Origin: a virus | IMG/VR virus record: IMGVR_UViG_3300035703_000124 | Location: 1-54,141 of that record | Length of the DNA stretch: 54,141 nucleotides | Direction: 5' to 3' (one strand) | Translations under genes and position numbers: made by a program | Shown: positions 1-8,171 of the stretch, in pieces | How positions within the stretch are numbered: position 1 is the stretch's first letter | Layout: each line of letters starts with the position of its first letter | Notes under the pieces: model-generated | Databases searched by the model: none | What the model saw: the letters and a program-made list of their open reading frames with translations, nothing else | What the model was told of the DNA's origin: nothing

Positions 1-890
1 GTTTTGTTGGTGTTACGACTACTGCAACTACAAATGGAACTTTAACAACTCCTGGAAACGGATATAATTATTTTTTTTATACCGCAAATGGAACTTTTAC
101 AGTCGATAAATCTGGTTATGTTGATGTCTGTGTTATTGCTGGAGGTGGAGGTGGTGGATCAGGGGGGACACCTACTAACTATGGTGGAGGTGGAGGAGCA
201 GGTGGAGTTTTAGAAAGATATTTTGTACTTTTTACTCCAGGACCTTATACTATTACAGTGGGTGGAGGTGGTGCTGGGGCTCCAACAACTGGAGCAATAG
301 CTTCTCAGGGAACACCATCTTCAATTATTGGACCTGGAATTTCTCTCACTGCTACTGGTGGTGGGAGAGGTGGTGGTGGTCCTGGTGGAGCATCTGCTGG
401 AAACGGAGGATCTGGTGGAGGTGGAGGACTTCCACTTGGTACTAGAGGTTCGGGAACTGGAAGTAATTTGGATCTTCAAGGAAATGAAGGAGGAAATTCC
501 GCTCCAGCCTCTAGAGCTGGGGGTGGTGGTGGAGCGACTTCTAGAGGTGAATGGGCAAGTGCTAATACTTCCGCAAATGGTGGCATTGCATTAGCAGCAT
601 TTGGTGGAGATCCTGGCGTTCCACCTTCTTATGGAACTACTAATCCGACTCCATTGCCAGGAAGATGGTTTGCTGGAGGTGGTGGCGGTGTTCCTGGTGG
701 ATTTGGCGGTGGTCCTTTAGGTGCTAATCTTGGAGGCGCTGGTAATGGTTCGCTAACTACTGCTTCTGGAGCTAGTGGATCAGCAAATACTGGAGGAGGT
801 GGCGGCGGCGGCGGCGGCGGCGGTGCTCGTTCTGGTGGAACTGGTGGATCAGGTATAGTTATTTTGAGAACTAAAGTAAGATCTAACTAA
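1..890 (+). CDS. Glycine-rich adhesin-like virion protein (5' end outside window)
   Basis: The reading frame is open from base 3 and ends with TAA at 888-890, so the start lies upstream of the window. The visible 295 residues begin with a short conserved lead-in (TPGNGYNYFFYT, then FTVDKSGYVDVCVIAGGG), followed by long poly-Gly runs and the closing block GGSGIVILR. This is the plan of Gly-rich phage tail-tip adhesin domains, in which glycine strands pack as polyglycine helices (family knowledge, as in T-even gp38-type adhesins). It is the first of six related copies in the window. The block around GRWFAGGGGGVPGGF is identical at DNA level to the next gene. Role in receptor binding is inferred. 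Confidence 0.75.
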   Translation, partial: FVGVTTTATTNGTLTTPGNGYNYFFYTANGTFTVDKSGYVDVCVIAGGGGGGSGGTPTNYGGGGGAGGVLERYFVLFTPGPYTITVGGGGAGAPTTGAIASQGTPSSIIGPGISLTATGGGRGGGGPGGASAGNGGSGGGGGLPLGTRGSGTGSNLDLQGNEGGNSAPASRAGGGGGATSRGEWASANTSANGGIALAAFGGDPGVPPSYGTTNPTPLPGRWFAGGGGGVPGGFGGGPLGANLGGAGNGSLTTASGASGSANTGGGGGGGGGGGARSGGTGGSGIVILRTKVRSN

Positions 891-891
891 T

Positions 892-1881
892 ATGGCACCT
901 ATTAAAAATACAAACCAAGGATTTATAGGATCTTTTATCTCCAGAGTTGGAATAAGCACACAAATATTTAATCGTCCAAGTTTAGTTGCAGTTGCTGCAA
1001 CATCATCTACGCCAAATATTTTTACACCAGGAAATGGATATCAATATCATATCTTTACGCAACCTGGAAGATTTTATGTCTTTAATCCTGGATATATTGA
1101 CTTTTGTATTGTAGGTGGTGGCGGCGCTGGAGGTGCTGGATCTGGTACTGGATCTCATGGGGGAGGTGGTGGTGCTGGTGGATTTGTTGAAAAGTATAAC
1201 ATACTATGTCCAACAGGATTTTATGATATTTGTGTAGGTGTTGGGGGAGCTGCCACTAACGCAATTCCAGCTAGTCCTATTTCTCCTCGTAGTGGAACTC
1301 CTTCTTTTGTTAGTGGACCTGTTGGGTTTACATCAATAACAGCAACAGGAGGTGGTGGAGGGGGAACTGCTCCAGCAGGATTTGCAACACCTGGAGGATC
1401 TGGTGGGGGTGGAGCATCACCTGGCGCGTTAGCAGGGGGTACACTTAAAAGTGGATTAGATAGAGAAGGATATGATGGAGGAAGGGGCGGTCCAACCATA
1501 TCAGGATCTGGTGGTTCTGCATCTATTCCAGGTAGAAATGGAAATGCTGATGCAGGAGTTCCTGGAGGTGGTGGATTAGCAGCATTTGGTGGAGATCCAG
1601 GTGTTCCTTCTGCTTTTGGAACTGCTAATCCGAGTCCATTGCCAGGAAGATGGTTTGCTGGAGGTGGTGGCGGTGTTCCTGGTGGATTTGGTGGACTTAC
1701 CCCTCCTGGTGTTAGTGCTGGAGGTGGTGGTGATGGTGGGGGAACAACTACTAGTGGAGGTGATGCTGGACAAAATACTGGTGCAGGTGGAGGTGGTGGT
1801 GGTGGTCCCGGGACTCAGGGTGGAGCAGGAGGTTCTGGTATAGTTCTTATACGGTATAAAAATATAAATCTAACATTTTAA
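892..1881 (+). CDS. Glycine-rich adhesin-like virion protein
   Basis: 329 residues. The order is: a unique N-terminal 40 residues, the motif TPGNGYQYHIFTQPGRFYVF near residue 45, a hydrophobic strand (DFCIVGGGG), about 230 residues of Gly-rich loops, and the C-terminal signature GGSGIVLIRY. It starts one base after the previous stop and lies 6 bases before the next paralogue, so the three genes look co-transcribed. About 60 bases encoding the TPGNGYQYH segment are almost identical to the following gene, and about 55 bases around 1636-1692 match the preceding gene, so it is a mosaic. Likely a tail fibre tip or other surface adhesin (inference). Confidence 0.75.
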   Translation: MAPIKNTNQGFIGSFISRVGISTQIFNRPSLVAVAATSSTPNIFTPGNGYQYHIFTQPGRFYVFNPGYIDFCIVGGGGAGGAGSGTGSHGGGGGAGGFVEKYNILCPTGFYDICVGVGGAATNAIPASPISPRSGTPSFVSGPVGFTSITATGGGGGGTAPAGFATPGGSGGGGASPGALAGGTLKSGLDREGYDGGRGGPTISGSGGSASIPGRNGNADAGVPGGGGLAAFGGDPGVPSAFGTANPSPLPGRWFAGGGGGVPGGFGGLTPPGVSAGGGGDGGGTTTSGGDAGQNTGAGGGGGGGPGTQGGAGGSGIVLIRYKNINLTF

Positions 1882-1887
1882 AGTAAT

Positions 1888-2832
1888 ATGACTCCTTTTA
1901 AAAATATATCATTTGGTGGATTTAAATCTTCTTCTAATTCTAAAATTATTAAAACAGGTGTTAATTCTCTTTCTGGAATTTCAACATCAACTACGCCAAA
2001 TATTTTTACACCAGGAAACGGATATCAATATCATATCTTTACGCAACCTGGACAGTTTTATGTTTTTAGAAGTATAGCAGTTGATTATTTTGTGGTTGCT
2101 GGAGGAGGAGGAGGAGGAGGTGCCGTTGATGCTGGAACAACAGAAGGTGGCGGCGGAGGTGCCGGTGGTGTTGGTGTTGGCACTAACATAACTTTTGGTG
2201 TCGGAACTTATAATATTTGTGTTGGTGGTGGTGGTGCTGGTGGAACAACTGGGCCACTCATTGCAGCGGGAACAGATGGAACTCCATCATTTATATCTGG
2301 ACCACCAATGTTTACTACAGTAACTGCAATTGGCGGTGGTGGAGGTGGTTCAGCCCCATCAAATGCTGGACGATCGGGAGGATCTGGTGGTGGAGGTTCT
2401 GGTCCTAACGCTGCAGGCGGATCTGGTACTTCTAGACAAGGATTTAGCGGAGCACCAGGATCTCCTGGAACAGCTCCCTCTGTTGGTGCAGGTGGAGGTG
2501 GTGGCGGCGCTGGAGGTGTTGGAACAATTCCTGCCCCTGGTACTTCTGGAGGGACTGGTGGTGCTGGAATTAGTGCTTTTAATGGCGATCCTGGCATTCC
2601 TGTAGATTATGGATCTCCTGGTGGTACTCCTGGTAGATTTTTTGCTGGTGGTGGAGGTGGATCTCCTTTAGGTGGTGCAGGTACACCTGGTGCAGGTAGT
2701 GGAGGTTCTGCTACTGGCAATGGTGGAACAGCAGCTGCTAATTCTGGTGGTGGTGGAGGCGGTGCTGGTGAAGGTGACGTAGGTGGTCCTGGAGGATCGG
2801 GAATTGTCATTATTAGACATATACTTAATTAA
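1888..2832 (+). CDS. Glycine-rich adhesin-like virion protein
   Basis: 314 residues with the same architecture as its two upstream neighbours: variable N-terminus, TPGNGYQYHIFTQPGQFYVF, a strand (VDYFVVAGGG), Gly-rich body, and GGSGIVIIRH at the C-terminus. The poly-Gly stretches also make long open frames on the other strand; those are artefacts of codon bias. The gene ends a three-gene run, and a separate promoter follows at 2834-2862. Family assignment rests on the shared end motifs; the receptor-binding role is inferred. Confidence 0.75.
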   Translation: MTPFKNISFGGFKSSSNSKIIKTGVNSLSGISTSTTPNIFTPGNGYQYHIFTQPGQFYVFRSIAVDYFVVAGGGGGGGAVDAGTTEGGGGGAGGVGVGTNITFGVGTYNICVGGGGAGGTTGPLIAAGTDGTPSFISGPPMFTTVTAIGGGGGGSAPSNAGRSGGSGGGGSGPNAAGGSGTSRQGFSGAPGSPGTAPSVGAGGGGGGAGGVGTIPAPGTSGGTGGAGISAFNGDPGIPVDYGSPGGTPGRFFAGGGGGSPLGGAGTPGAGSGGSATGNGGTAAANSGGGGGGAGEGDVGGPGGSGIVIIRHILN

Positions 2833-2833
2833 A

Positions 2834-2862
2834 TAGACAATCTTCAAAGAATCATATATAAT
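2834..2862 (+). promoter_or_regulatory. Sigma70-type promoter for the 2OG oxygenase genes
   Basis: A -35-like TAGACA (2834-2839), a 17-base spacer and a perfect TATAAT (2857-2862) lie in the 60-base gap before the oxygenase gene. A host-type early promoter would make the two oxygenases independent of the Gly-rich genes upstream. Confidence 0.6.
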
Positions 2863-2892
2863 GGTAATGAATAAATTATAGGAGATTGAGAT

Positions 2893-3513
2893 TTGGCTTT
2901 CCAATCGATTTGGTATTTTTCTGATATTCCAGAAAAAATTATAAAAACAATTGAGGAAGATTTAACAGATAATTTTCAACAACAAATGGGAGACTCCAGA
3001 CTTATGGGGGATGCTCTCAATCGTGATAAAAGAAATTCAAAAAATGCCTGGGTTCCAACAACTCATTGGACGGCAGGATTTGTTTGGCATTATGTTGAAA
3101 GAGCAAATCGTGAAAATTTTCTTTATGATATAAGAAATATTGATGGTGAAAACATGCAATTCACTCAATATAATGAAGGTGAGTTTTATGGATGGCACAA
3201 TGACGCAGGTATTTCGGGACAGTATAAACCAGTATCGGTAGGTAATCATCATGAAGGAAGAGCGCAAGATTATTTGAATGAAAATTTAGAACTTGTAAGA
3301 AAGCTTTCTTTTGTGGTTCAACTTTCAGACCCTGATGATTATGAGGGTGGAAATCTTCAACTTCTTGCGGAAGATGGAAAGTCTTATTTTGCTCCAAGAA
3401 AAAGAGGAACTGTAATTGTTTTTGATTCAAGAACTCAACATCGTGTTCTTAAAGTAACTAAAGGCACACGTAAGAGTCTTGTTGGGTGGGTAGTTGGTTC
3501 GAGGTGGAAATAG
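2893..3513 (+). CDS. 2-oxoglutarate/Fe(II)-dependent oxygenase, prolyl 4-hydroxylase type
   Basis: 206 residues with a TTG start preceded by GGAG (2881-2884). The double-stranded beta-helix iron site is visible: H102 and D104 (WHNDAG), distal H183 (TQHRV) and R193, which would bind 2-oxoglutarate (GTRKSLVGW). The EGGNLQLL and RGTVIVFDS segments are typical of PKHD/P4H-type hydroxylases. Such enzymes couple 2-oxoglutarate decarboxylation to hydroxylation of a protein or small molecule and are common in T4-like cyanophages. The substrate is unknown. A second oxygenase follows after one base. Fibre proteins are tempting substrates, but the collagen-like repeats here contain almost no proline. 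Confidence 0.85.
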   Translation: MAFQSIWYFSDIPEKIIKTIEEDLTDNFQQQMGDSRLMGDALNRDKRNSKNAWVPTTHWTAGFVWHYVERANRENFLYDIRNIDGENMQFTQYNEGEFYGWHNDAGISGQYKPVSVGNHHEGRAQDYLNENLELVRKLSFVVQLSDPDDYEGGNLQLLAEDGKSYFAPRKRGTVIVFDSRTQHRVLKVTKGTRKSLVGWVVGSRWK

Positions 3514-3514
3514 T

Positions 3515-4234
3515 ATGGCGGAACAAATGACAGAAGAGCAATTATTGTTTCAAGAAAGAGTTAACACTGGAACTTCAAAAACAAATAATGATCAATTTGA
3601 AAAAGATGGATACTTGGTTGTAAAAAACCTATGGGATTCAGAAGAACTTTATCGTCCTGTTCCAAAAGAAAGAGGACAAATAAACTATTGGGGAAAAAGA
3701 TTAGATCAATTTACTTATTGTGAATTAGAACAACAAGTTGAAGGATCTCTTGCATGTTATTGGCATCCACAATATCGTTCAATTCATTCTCAAATTCGTT
3801 TAAAGTTGGAAAAAATTCTTGGAAAAAAACTTTATAATACTTATTATTATGATCGGTTTTATTTTCCTGGTCAAGCATTAACATGTCATGCAGATCGTGA
3901 TGCTTGTGAAATTTCTGTAACGACTCATATTAGTACAAATCTAAAGGAACCTTGGCCGATTTGGATTAAGACTCCAGACATTTATGAAGATAAAAATAAA
4001 ACAATTATCACAAAGAAAGGTGAAAATCGTTCTGTAATTTTATCTTCTGGTGATGGAATGATTTATAAGGGTTGTGAAAGACCTCATTGGAGACATCCAA
4101 TGCCTACCGAATATAAGAGAACTTGGTATGGTAGAAGAATAGAAAAGGAAGGTCTTTATTATCATCAAATCTTTTTTCATTATGTTCTTGCTGATGGACA
4201 AAGAGCACACTGTGCAAACGATATGGCAAAATAA
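3515..4234 (+). CDS. 2OG-Fe(II) oxygenase-like protein
   Basis: 239 residues from ATG 3515, which follows the upstream stop by one base; an upstream in-frame start at 3494 would overlap the previous gene. An HxD pair is present at H125/D127 (CHADRD), in the expected place before a beta strand, and candidate distal histidines are H191 and H194 (RPHWRHP). The C-terminal strand YYHQIFFHYVLADG resembles cyanophage proteins usually called 2OG-Fe(II) or phytanoyl-type oxygenases. The gene at 7566-8162 has the same C-terminal pattern without the HxD. Substrate not known. Confidence 0.7.
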   Translation: MAEQMTEEQLLFQERVNTGTSKTNNDQFEKDGYLVVKNLWDSEELYRPVPKERGQINYWGKRLDQFTYCELEQQVEGSLACYWHPQYRSIHSQIRLKLEKILGKKLYNTYYYDRFYFPGQALTCHADRDACEISVTTHISTNLKEPWPIWIKTPDIYEDKNKTIITKKGENRSVILSSGDGMIYKGCERPHWRHPMPTEYKRTWYGRRIEKEGLYYHQIFFHYVLADGQRAHCANDMAK

Positions 4235-4240
4235 TAAATA
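4233..4240 (+). promoter_or_regulatory. Probable T4-type late promoter
   Basis: AATAAATA overlaps the stop of the oxygenase gene and lies 20 bases before the first mini-collagen gene. It fits the (N)ATAAATA late promoter pattern read by the gp55/gp33-modified polymerase of T4-like phages. Confidence 0.5.
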
Positions 4241-4259
4241 GTAAAAAATGTGATATAAA

Positions 4260-4469
4260 ATGCCAACTAGTTTATCGTCATTTTTAGGAACTACTTATAA
4301 CGGATTACAAGGTACTCAAGGTCGTCAAGGTACTCAAGGTCTCCAAGGTACTCAAGGTCTCCAAGGTACTCAAGGCACTATTGGATCATTTAGTTCCCAA
4401 GGTGCTCAGGGTCTTCAAGGTCGTTCTGAAATCGGAATTGCTATAATTTCTTGGTTGTCTCCTTCTTAA
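4260..4469 (+). CDS. Mini-collagen-like protein, paralogue 1
   Basis: 69 residues: a short head (MPTSLSSFL), a collagen-like core of GTQG/GLQG triplets, an interruption (TIGSFSSQ), and a hydrophobic tail ending in IGIAIISWLSPS. The next gene has the same plan with different core length and the tail LSILAWLTPG. The head and tail are conserved while the core is repeat-driven, which suggests a small trimeric fibre or decoration protein with an aromatic capping motif (inference). The gene is far shorter than the giant collagen-like fibres at 39797 and 44562 but uses the same Gly-X-Gln triplet style. Confidence 0.65.
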   Translation: MPTSLSSFLGTTYNGLQGTQGRQGTQGLQGTQGLQGTQGTIGSFSSQGAQGLQGRSEIGIAIISWLSPS

Positions 4470-4470
4470 A

Positions 4471-4680
4471 ATGCCCACATCATTAAATACTTTTTTATCA
4501 TCTCAAACTCAGGGACTTCAAGGCACTCAAGGACTTCAAGGTACTCAAGGATTACAAGGCATTCAAGGACTTCAAGGTACTCAAGGTATTCGTGGTGAGT
4601 TAGTAGGACAAGGAACACAAGCAACACTTGCTAAAAATGCTAAAGGTCTTTCAATTCTTGCTTGGTTGACACCTGGATAA
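4471..4680 (+). CDS. Mini-collagen-like protein, paralogue 2
   Basis: 69 residues, starting one base after the previous stop. It shares the head MPTSLNTFLSS and a core of GTQGLQG repeats. A GIRGELVGQGTQATLAKNAK linker follows, and the hydrophobic tail GLSILAWLTPG contains a tryptophan at the same place as the neighbour. The tandem arrangement points to gene duplication. No signal peptide is evident. A virion decoration or fibre role is inferred from composition and context. Confidence 0.65.
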   Translation: MPTSLNTFLSSQTQGLQGTQGLQGTQGLQGIQGLQGTQGIRGELVGQGTQATLAKNAKGLSILAWLTPG

Positions 4681-4681
4681 A

Positions 4682-4689
4682 TATAAATA
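4682..4689 (+). promoter_or_regulatory. T4-type late promoter
   Basis: Exact TATAAATA consensus lies 20 bases upstream of the 4710 structural gene and just behind the stop of the mini-collagen gene. This is the best match to the T4 late promoter in the window. Confidence 0.65.
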
Positions 4690-4709
4690 TCTGAAAAAAC
4701 TGAAAGTAA

Positions 4710-5081
4710 ATGGCAGCACCAAATATTGTTAATGTTTCTTCTATCGTAGGTATTACAACTTTTGTTGCTAATATCAGTACAGGTTTTTCGGTAATAATAT
4801 CTAATCCTGCGTCTAGTAATTCAGTATATAAGGTCAATACATTACTTGCTTCTAATACTACTGGATCTTCTGCAAATATTACTGTTGATTACTTTAGTCA
4901 AGCAGCAGGTGCGGGAACATCAGTTTCTATCGGAACAACAATTGCAGTTCCTGCTGGATCTACACTTGCACTGATTGGAAAAGATACACCTCTTTATATT
5001 GAAGAAGATAGATCAATATCGGCACAAGCGGGAACGGCAAATTCAATTGACATTCTGGCATCTTATGAGATTATTAGTTAA
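4710..5081 (+). CDS. Small virion-associated protein, cyanophage type
   Basis: 123 residues, rich in Ser, Thr, Ala and Val with alternating hydrophobics suggesting an all-beta fold (VSIGTTIAVPAGSTLALIGKDTPLYI). The general plan resembles the proteins encoded at 44205-44552 and 46727-47113, which also sit between fibre genes, so these may be three related small fibre-associated subunits. It follows a consensus late promoter, consistent with late structural expression. I do not recognise a named domain; function is inferred from neighbours. Confidence 0.6.
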   Translation: MAAPNIVNVSSIVGITTFVANISTGFSVIISNPASSNSVYKVNTLLASNTTGSSANITVDYFSQAAGAGTSVSIGTTIAVPAGSTLALIGKDTPLYIEEDRSISAQAGTANSIDILASYEIIS

Positions 5082-5086
5082 TAAAA

Positions 5087-6142
5087 ATGTCTAGACTTAT
5101 TGCTGGAAGAATTGGATTTTCCGTAAATGGTGGAGGTTCTGGTGGAATTTTTAATTTTTTAACACAGTATGTTCTTAAAAAACAAGATTTTTGGGAAAAA
5201 ATTAATATAGTAGGAGGAACAGAAAGCACTCCTGGAAATGGATATAAGTATCATTTTTTTACTGGTAGTCAACCACTTGTAGTGTATAATGGTGGATCGG
5301 TAGATTATATTATTGTTGCTGGTGGTGCCGGGGGTGGAGACGGGAATGGTGCTTTTACCGATACTATGGGTGCTGGCGGCGGAGCAGGAGGATATAGAAC
5401 TGGAACTATAAATTTATTTGAAGGACAATATTATGTAATAATAGGATCTGGTGGATTTGGTCCAACTTCAAGTACTGCACCTAGTAATAATATTAATGGA
5501 AATGGATTTCCTTCAATATTGAGATATATTGGGAATATATCTGAACCATCATCTAATGTTTTTATTGACATAGAATCTACTGGTGGGGGTGCAGGTGGAT
5601 ATCATCCTGGCGGGATTAGTGGACGATCTGGAGGTTCTGGTGGAGGAGGTGCTCCCCCAAATGGAACAGGTGGAACAGGAAATACACCCACAACTTCTCC
5701 ATCGCAAGGAAATCCTGGAGGATCTGGCGTTGCATTTGCTGCTGGCGGTGGTGGTGGGTCTGGTGGATCTGGAAGAGGGGGATCAAATCCACCAGCAAAG
5801 GGAGGAAATGGTGGACTTGGTATTGCAGCATTTAATGCTGATTCTGGAATTCCAGCTTCTTATGGTGCTACTGGACCCTCTCCTGGTAGGTGGTTTGCTG
5901 GTGGAGGTGGTGGGGGTGGATCTACTACCGCAGGTTTTGGTGGTGTTGGACCTGGTGCAGGTCCCGGACCATTTGCGGGAGGAGGACCAGGTGGAAGACC
6001 TAGTGTAACTGCAGCCATTAGAAACGGAACAGCAGGAACGGTAAATACTGGTGGTGGTGGAGGAGGAGGTGCTGCTTCACCTACTGGTGGATCTGCTGGA
6101 AACGGAGGATCTGGTATAGTTATTATAAGATATCTTATTTAA
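5087..6142 (+). CDS. Glycine-rich adhesin-like virion protein
   Basis: 351 residues. The N-terminal head (MSRLIAGRIGFSVNGGG) is shared in pattern with the next gene. TPGNGYKYHFFTG appears near residue 47, then VDYIIVAGGAGG, a Gly-rich body with GPSPGRWFAGGGG, and a closing GGSGIVIIRYLI. About 50 bases near 5670-5720 (encoding GTGGTGNTPTTSPSQGNPGG) are nearly identical to the next gene, showing recent exchange or duplication. Likely tail fibre tip or host-recognition protein (inference from composition and repeats). Confidence 0.75.
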   Translation: MSRLIAGRIGFSVNGGGSGGIFNFLTQYVLKKQDFWEKINIVGGTESTPGNGYKYHFFTGSQPLVVYNGGSVDYIIVAGGAGGGDGNGAFTDTMGAGGGAGGYRTGTINLFEGQYYVIIGSGGFGPTSSTAPSNNINGNGFPSILRYIGNISEPSSNVFIDIESTGGGAGGYHPGGISGRSGGSGGGGAPPNGTGGTGNTPTTSPSQGNPGGSGVAFAAGGGGGSGGSGRGGSNPPAKGGNGGLGIAAFNADSGIPASYGATGPSPGRWFAGGGGGGGSTTAGFGGVGPGAGPGPFAGGGPGGRPSVTAAIRNGTAGTVNTGGGGGGGAASPTGGSAGNGGSGIVIIRYLI

Positions 6143-6154
6143 ATAAAATGTAAA

Positions 6155-7141
6155 ATGACAAAACATATAGGAAATAGAATTGGATTTGGAGTCAGTACTA
6201 GTTCTGATGGAGGTCTTTTTAACATTACCTCTCAATTTTTCATAAAAAAAGAATCAAGATGGGCATTTACTGCTGGAACATCTACTGGTGGTAGTCAAAC
6301 TCCAACAAATGGATTAGAACCTGGAAATGGATATAGATATCATTTTTTCACAGCAACTGGTCCATTTACTCTTTCTCAGGATACTTATGTTGACTATATG
6401 ATTGTTGGTGGCGGAGGCGCTGGTGGACGTAGTGCTCTTTTTACCGATACTGGTGGTGGTGGAGGTGGTGCTGGAGGATTTAGAACAGGTTCAAATTTAT
6501 TGTTAAAAACTGGTGCATATACTATTACAATTGGGGGTGGTGGTTCTGGACCTGGATTAACATCTGGAAGTTCATCACACATTACTGGATCAGTTGGATT
6601 CACTTCTATTACTTCAACTGGTGGTGGTAGAGGTGGATATTGGGGTCCTCCAAACGTTCCTGGTGTTAATGGTGGTTCTGGTGGTGGGGGAGGAGGTCCA
6701 TCTGGAACGGGTGGAACAGGAAATATACCCACAACTTCTCCATCGCAAGGAAATCCTGGAGGTTTAGGGAATTGGGCTGGCGGTGGCGGCGGAGGTGCAT
6801 TAGAGTCCGGTAGACGAGGTTCAGGACCTCCTGCTTCTATTGGTGGAGGAAGAGGAGGTTCTGGAGCGCAAGCATTTTTTGGAGATCCTGGCGTTCCACC
6901 TTCTTATGGTGCTACTGCACCCTCTCCTGGTAGGTGGTTTGCTGGTGGAGGTGGTGGAGGACCATTTGGCCCTGGTGGATTCGGTGGTGGTGGCAATGGT
7001 GGACCTTCTACACCTGGATCTGGAACTACAAATACTGGTGGTGGAGGAGGTGGAGCAAATAACCCTGCACCAACAGCAACATCTGGTGGATCTGGTGGAT
7101 CTGGTATTGTTATTATTCGTTATTTGATAAATCAATCTTAA
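6155..7141 (+). CDS. Glycine-rich adhesin-like virion protein
   Basis: 328 residues, pairing with the preceding gene through the head MTKHIGNRIGFGVS and the block GTGGTGNIPTTSPSQGNPGG. It has the family landmarks PGNGYRYHFFT, VDYMIVGGGG, GRWFAGGGGG and GGSGIVIIRYL. It also carries a roughly 30-base stretch (around 6882-6910) identical to the first gene of the window, so modules have moved between non-adjacent copies. Role in adsorption is inferred. Confidence 0.75.
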   Translation: MTKHIGNRIGFGVSTSSDGGLFNITSQFFIKKESRWAFTAGTSTGGSQTPTNGLEPGNGYRYHFFTATGPFTLSQDTYVDYMIVGGGGAGGRSALFTDTGGGGGGAGGFRTGSNLLLKTGAYTITIGGGGSGPGLTSGSSSHITGSVGFTSITSTGGGRGGYWGPPNVPGVNGGSGGGGGGPSGTGGTGNIPTTSPSQGNPGGLGNWAGGGGGGALESGRRGSGPPASIGGGRGGSGAQAFFGDPGVPPSYGATAPSPGRWFAGGGGGGPFGPGGFGGGGNGGPSTPGSGTTNTGGGGGGANNPAPTATSGGSGGSGIVIIRYLINQS

Positions 7142-7179
7142 ATTTATACATAAAGTTAGAGTTAATTCATTTACAAAAT

Positions 7180-7569
7180 ATGGCGCACTTTGCAGAATTA
7201 GATGAAAACAATATTGTTAAAAGAGTAATCGTAATATCTAATCAGGATATTGTTGATATGAACGGTGTTGAAGTTGAAGAAATTGGAATAGGATTTTGTA
7301 AAAAAATGTTTGGTGCAGAAACTAAATGGAAACAAACATCTTATAATGAAAAGTTTAGATGTCGTTATGCTGGATCAGGAATGATTTATAGTCATGAGTA
7401 TGATGTATTTTTATTTCCTCAACCATATCCTTCTTGGATTTTAAATACTATGACTTATGATTGGGATTCTCCAATACCACAACCAGAACTTACAGAAGAC
7501 CAAATTGAACAACAATGTTATTATGATTGGAATGAAGAAGCACAAGAATGGCAACTAAAACAGAAATGA
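7180..7569 (+). CDS. Conserved cyanophage structural-type hypothetical protein
   Basis: 129 residues opening with MAHFAELDENNIVKRVIVI and containing paired aromatic motifs (YPSWILN, YDWDSPIP) and an acidic, Gln-rich tail (DWNEEAQEWQLKQK). Proteins with this opening recur beside fibre and virion genes in T4-like cyanophages. The last 4 bases overlap the preferred start of the next gene, so the two are translationally coupled. No catalytic motif is visible. Confidence 0.6.
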   Translation: MAHFAELDENNIVKRVIVISNQDIVDMNGVEVEEIGIGFCKKMFGAETKWKQTSYNEKFRCRYAGSGMIYSHEYDVFLFPQPYPSWILNTMTYDWDSPIPQPELTEDQIEQQCYYDWNEEAQEWQLKQK

Positions 7570-8162
7570 AGCAAATGATGGAATCTAAACCTGTGATGGA
7601 ATTATTTCTTAAATACCATGAACAAAATCTTTTATGTTCAATTGACCCAAGTATTTCGGCACCAGGAGGGGCTAATAAATTTTTTAACGATTATGGTTAC
7701 ATGATTCTTCATAATATTTGTCCATCAAATGACGTACAAAAAATTGATTTTGAAGATGAAAAAATTATTTTAGAGATTCAAACAAAAATAAAATCAGTTC
7801 TTGAAGATATTCTTGAGAAGAATCTAACTAATTATGGATTTAATAAAAAAATTTATTCTGTTAATGAAAAAATTTTTAGAAATTTAAATGACAATAAAAA
7901 TATTGTTTCTTTTGTTTTGCAAGTAGATGCAAATTCTTTTATTCCTTGGTCACTTTTTATAAAAGATTCTAATAAAAATGAGTATTTTATAAATCTAAAA
8001 AATGGACATGGAGTTCTTTACAAAGGTTATAATGTAGAAAATTGGAGAAATAAATTAGAGACTAGATATAATACCTTTGGGAAAATTTTGAATAAACTTT
8101 TAGGTAGAAAAGATGACACTTATTATGCTGAAATTGTTTTTCATTATTTTCTAGAAGAATAA
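7566..8162 (+). CDS. Diverged 2OG-oxygenase-like protein, iron ligands apparently lost
   Basis: 198 residues from ATG 7566, chosen because it overlaps the upstream stop as ATGA; ATG 7548 is an alternative. The C-terminal half follows the 3515-4234 oxygenase strand by strand: IPWSLFIKD against EPWPIWIKT, GHGVLYKGYNVENWR against GDGMIYKGCERPHWR, and YYAEIVFHYFLEE against YYHQIFFHYVLAD. The place of its HxD iron ligands is taken by a RNLND-type segment, so a classical Fe(II) site is not visible. It may be a pseudoenzyme or bind a partner. Alignment was done by eye. Confidence 0.5.
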   Translation: MKQMMESKPVMELFLKYHEQNLLCSIDPSISAPGGANKFFNDYGYMILHNICPSNDVQKIDFEDEKIILEIQTKIKSVLEDILEKNLTNYGFNKKIYSVNEKIFRNLNDNKNIVSFVLQVDANSFIPWSLFIKDSNKNEYFINLKNGHGVLYKGYNVENWRNKLETRYNTFGKILNKLLGRKDDTYYAEIVFHYFLEE

Positions 8163-8171
8163 ATTTTATTG

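Noticed and set aside
1221-2810. Pro/Pro-rich open frames on the minus strand opposite the Gly-rich genes
   Set aside because: They are the complement of GGN glycine codons (poly-Pro), with no ribosome sites or conserved ends.
2893-3513. Prolyl hydroxylation of the collagen-like fibres by the neighbouring oxygenase
   Set aside because: The Gly-X-Gln arrays contain practically no proline, so the classical collagen reaction has no substrate there; other targets remain open.
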